Shown here: positions 8,601 to 10,579 of the stretch, piece after piece | Position numbering within the stretch: the first letter of the stretch is position 1 | Layout: every line of letters starts with the position of its first letter | NCBI GenBank assembly: GCA_041743835.1 | Contig: JBGTLW010000307.1 | Span: 1-10,579 of the forward strand | Direction of reading: 5' to 3' | From: JBGTLW01 sp041743835 | GTDB taxonomy: Bacteria > Planctomycetota > Phycisphaerae > Phycisphaerales > Phycisphaeraceae | DNA length: 10,579 bases | Position numbers and translations under genes: made by a program | The notes under the pieces: generated by a model | Database searches by the model: none | Told to the model about the DNA's origin: nothing | The model's input: only the letters and a program-made list of their open reading frames with translations

Positions 8601-10579
8601 TGACCACAGCCTCGAACACCGCGTCCTCGGGGCTCAGGCGGTAGGCGTGGACGCTGCGTTTGGAGCTGCGTGTCGAGAATCGCTCGTGCTCCACGGGGAG
8701 CGCGTAGGCGCCGCTGAGCCGGACAATCCGCGTGATGCCTCGGCGTGTGCCCACATAGGTGGCCGGGTTGTGCCCGCCCAGATCGGCGGTGCTGCGCTGC
8801 GCGGGGTAGTACACAGCCGCGCCGGGCAACGGCTCTGTCGCGTTAACGCCGGAGCGGGCGTTGAACCGCACGACACTGCCGACCAGTTGGCCAAAGGGCT
8901 GGGCGTTGAGCTTGGCGGGTGGCTGCGCGTCGGCGGGGCGCTCGGCGATCAGCCGCATGAGCATCGACAGCGTGCGGACCTGCACCGCGATGTGGTCCAG
9001 CCGGGAATCGTCATCGAGGATGTCGGCCGGGCTGTCCAGCCGGTCCAACGCGTCGTTCATCGTGCCGACCGCGATGACCCCGACGTTGAGCGGGACCCAG
9101 AACTCGCTGTAGGCCGGGGACTGGGTGTGAACAACAGGGTGCACCGCCTCGTCATCGGGGGTCAGCAGGGTCCACGACTCGCGCCAACCCGCCTCACGCT
9201 GGGCGGCATCGAGCACGTTGCGCCAGTGCCGGCTTAGGTTGAGTGTGTCGCGTGCGATGACGGATGCGGCCTCGCGGAAGTGCGGCCCGGTGTTGCGAGC
9301 GTTGCGGATGCCAAGCGAAGCCGAGCCATCCGACACATCCAGGAAAAATGCGAAGACTGGGTCGGTGGAGGTGGGGTCCAGGGGGTGTAGGGAATCAGTG
9401 AGTCTGCGGACCACATCAACGTTGGCGGTGGCGACGGCCTCGAACTGCCGCTCCTCATCAAGCTCGCGCTCGAGCCGGTCGCGGATCGCCTCGGGTGTCA
9501 GGTCGTAGGCCGACCACGCCCCGCCGTCTGCTGTGAGCCGCTCGCGCAGCAATGCCGCACGCTCGACATAGGTCTTGCCGGGCATCTCGACGGTCTCGCT
9601 CCGCAACTCGCCGAGCATGCTTGAGAGCGGCCGAAGCTCCTCGACACGCGCCTCGACCGCGGCCCGCGCATCGCGCTGCTCCGCGGTGTCCGTGGGCATC
9701 GTCCGCGCGAGCTGCTGCAACGCGATCCGCTGCTCGAACACTTTGTTGCGGGCCGCCTCGATGACGCTGAACAACCACTCCTCGACAAACCAAGCCCCGG
9801 CCTCATCCGACATGGCCGCGCCCGCCTCGCCGGTCCACACGCTCATCGCCTCCTGATACCAGGCGGAGGTGGCTTGCTCGCTGATCTGTGCGCGGGTGGA
9901 TGCGGCGGAAAAGACCTGGGGCAAGGCCCCGGCCGCTGCGCCCAGCGCCAGATAAGGCACCAACGCGACCAGCACCATCCTGCGCTTACGTGCCCTGCGC
10001 TCAGCCAGTTCCTCGATGTCTCGGGCGCTGAGCAGCCACGTCAAGCCTACGCCGAGCAGTGTCACGATGAGCAGCACCACCACCATCAGGGTGGGCGAAA
10101 AGGCTGCGGCTTCACCCGAGCCCAGCGGCAGGACCTGGCCCGCGATCGCCCGGCTGGCGAGGCCGCCCTGCGATTCACCATCCAGGAATGCGAACACCAC
10201 ACCACGCCGACGGATCGTTTCATCGCGCGACAGTTGATCCATCAGGGTCAGGGCCGTCGCGATGTTCGTGGCGACCTTGTAGCCGTGCGGCGCATCGGGC
10301 GCAACCGACACGCTGTCGATGGCGACCTGGATCAGCATCGATTGGTTCACGTTGGGGATCGTCAGCTCAAGCCCCGGCCGGAGCACCACCGTCAGTTCGT
10401 CGCCACGATCGGTGCGTGACAGCACGGCCTCGGCCGCGACCGCGTTGTCCGCCGCGACCTGCTCAAGCAGGGCCGGGTTGGCTTCAAGCAGTGCGCTGCG
10501 TTTGATGCCGAATTGGGCCGCGAGTCGGCGGAGCAGTTCGTCGCCACGGTAGTCGGTCTGCTTGTTCCCGCTGCCGGGC
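5656..10579 (-). CDS. Giant FtsX-type ABC permease with degenerate M28-like domain, 5' end outside window
   Basis: There are 1640 codons to the TAA at 5658-5656. The frame is open to the right edge, and the GTG at 10425 is only an internal valine. Domains in order: a LysM-like stretch (10551-10354); an M28-peptidase-like region (10338-10141) lacking most metal ligands; helices at about 10089-10027 and 9975-9913, flanking a basic cytoplasmic loop; a ~660-residue outer domain (9912-7930), helical and acidic first, beta-rich around 8900-8250, then helical; three helices (7929-7684); a basic cytoplasmic linker with NLRKRPSR; an FtsX module with helix 7551-7486, a ~315-residue outer domain (7485-6538), then helices 6534-6466, 6393-6298 and 6249-6175; and a ~170-residue cytoplasmic tail (6174-5659). 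The coupling segment VEERKGEVNMLGAVGLSPGQ (6456-6397) is typical of FtsX/MacB permeases. Basic loops fit nine visible helices with the M28-like part outside. Likely partners are the mini permease and the ATPase downstream. Substrate is unknown. Confidence 0.93.
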   Translation of the reverse strand, partial: PGSGNKQTDYRGDELLRRLAAQFGIKRSALLEANPALLEQVAADNAVAAEAVLSRTDRGDELTVVLRPGLELTIPNVNQSMLIQVAIDSVSVAPDAPHGYKVATNIATALTLMDQLSRDETIRRRGVVFAFLDGESQGGLASRAIAGQVLPLGSGEAAAFSPTLMVVVLLIVTLLGVGLTWLLSARDIEELAERRARKRRMVLVALVPYLALGAAAGALPQVFSAASTRAQISEQATSAWYQEAMSVWTGEAGAAMSDEAGAWFVEEWLFSVIEAARNKVFEQRIALQQLARTMPTDTAEQRDARAAVEARVEELRPLSSMLGELRSETVEMPGKTYVERAALLRERLTADGGAWSAYDLTPEAIRDRLERELDEERQFEAVATANVDVVRRLTDSLHPLDPTSTDPVFAFFLDVSDGSASLGIRNARNTGPHFREAASVIARDTLNLSRHWRNVLDAAQREAGWRESWTLLTPDDEAVHPVVHTQSPAYSEFWVPLNVGVIAVGTMNDALDRLDSPADILDDDSRLDHIAVQVRTLSMLMRLIAERPADAQPPAKLNAQPFGQLVGSVVRFNARSGVNATEPLPGAAVYYPAQRSTADLGGHNPATYVGTRRGITRIVRLSGAYALPVEHERFSTRSSKRSVHAYRLSPEDAVFEAVVNQGTIGTQKQTPQFQLSDQLVTEKNLIMTAAYPLVFFPGPDPVDYKMIGDSGQTIEVIDAVLDGQPQHFAMDNPVSGYAEQELRANVLYLREGRRVRVRVRAGAGYKMLLVGQVSDEHPKGEGFLVGPTRDLAGHITDRNIAIPRTDTQVARGMLEAAQRLYTVMRDKGVRDQSVMAALDDAARRLDSAEAFAAEHQHRAALGEARQTWGTMVKFYPRLLQLGREAVYSAVFLMIMLLPASFFLERLIVGGKSIVARLAGSVVIFSLLTAYLNLVHPAFRISVSPFIVMVAFAMILMSAIVLLICYQRFDVLMRRAKAGAGEVEGETISLASSLGTAMSLGVSNLRKRPSRTFLTAVTVTVLTFSIITFVSVSGQDAFTSRVLELDREAGNRTVEPYQPKYQGVVFRSFYFVGLSPVFIDALRAEFGSEFELAVRGWYIQTEGGNNADREGINQEGITREGGPGDIVTGVMTFEPSERRISRLHEAVSNHQWFAPGDRTVIILPDTVARNLRITPADLYDGTPEQIEAGEATLKPIDDLPRVFIRSRWWSVIGILDTAEADRYRDVTGKSLAMVDYLKSGITSSVGGSGDLLDESPSYFMSWRELVIVPGQAAVDVGATPRSVAVRFDSPEEASEFYSRALLRLNMPIFGSRVQVDGTPSGEQSAQATVGPVALAAPVTYELLTSRSAVSLAGLAKIIVPVILCVLIVLNTMLGNVEERKGEVNMLGAVGLSPGQISFLLLSESAVFSVLGIVIGLLIGLGFGFVVNLINPTNDPAGFMGGLSLNFASLTSVGLALLSGLVVLVATLAPARKAAALAAPSGMGRWTLPEADDRGVIHFTLPFTLTRGNAIGMTAFFRQFMANHSDPASEAFNCRDIQLALETQPIDRIALSARMWLAPYDLDVAQTMVMAIVPTDDARVFAVRITLGRTSGSEEAWVRTNYRFMDLVRRQFLLWRNLKPAQRKQYIDQGVKLIERAMETPR

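Noticed and set aside
7939..9237. Plus-strand open frames (434, 432 and similar) opposite the giant permease
   Set aside because: They are antisense shadows in high-GC coding DNA; their composition is biased and they break up the well-formed domain order of the minus strand.
10423..10425. GTG at 10425 as the start of the giant permease
   Set aside because: The same frame is open to the window edge with sensible sequence (GDELLRRLAAQFGIK), and no ribosome site precedes the GTG.

Overview
The window is GC-rich (roughly 60-65%) bacterial DNA. All six genes I can support lie on the minus strand, so transcription runs from the right edge to the left. Gaps between genes are 1-58 bases, two neighbouring genes overlap by about one base, and all five start sites inside the window have a Shine-Dalgarno sequence. 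This looks like one long envelope operon. Its promoter is not visible and probably lies beyond the right edge, because the first gene is already open there. The protein types (giant FtsX-type permease, OPT-like carrier, secreted toroid-like protein, lipoprotein) and the heptad GATTKTC repeats suggest a planctomycete, perhaps of the Phycisphaerae. That is an inference from gene style; no rRNA or marker gene is present.

Layout in order of transcription: (1) 10579-5656, the 3' 1640 codons of a giant ABC permease. It has a LysM-like stretch and a degenerate M28-peptidase-like domain, two membrane helices, a ~660-residue outer domain, three helices, a classical FtsX module with its own ~315-residue outer domain, and a ~170-residue cytoplasmic tail. 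(2) 5634-3502, a 710-residue polytopic carrier resembling the OPT (oligopeptide/metal-chelate) family. (3) 3500-2925, a 191-residue minimal FtsX permease with almost no outer domain. (4) 2866-2054, a LolD/MacB-type ATPase with all nucleotide-binding motifs. (5) 2017-158, a 619-residue exported protein with an apparent helical half followed by a beta-rich half, as in many polysaccharide lyases. (6) 158-1, the start of a lipoprotein cut by the left edge.

A likely reading is that the giant and mini permeases form an asymmetric pair driven by the one ATPase. This would be a type VII (FtsX/MacB/LolCDE-like) mechanotransmission machine, with its large outer domains working on a substrate in the periplasm or envelope. 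The OPT-like carrier sits between the two permease genes, so its uptake or export may be linked to that machine. The exported protein and lipoprotein would act in the same compartment. Substrate and function are unknown.

The most unusual points are the permease fused to what looks like a dead M28 peptidase, the OPT-like gene embedded in an ABC operon, and a 32-bp inverted pair of heptad repeats whose loop holds the ribosome-binding site and start codon of the ATPase gene, with one arm translated into its N-terminus. No RNA gene, CRISPR, insertion sequence or convincing terminator was seen, and there is no gene-free stretch over 60 bases.
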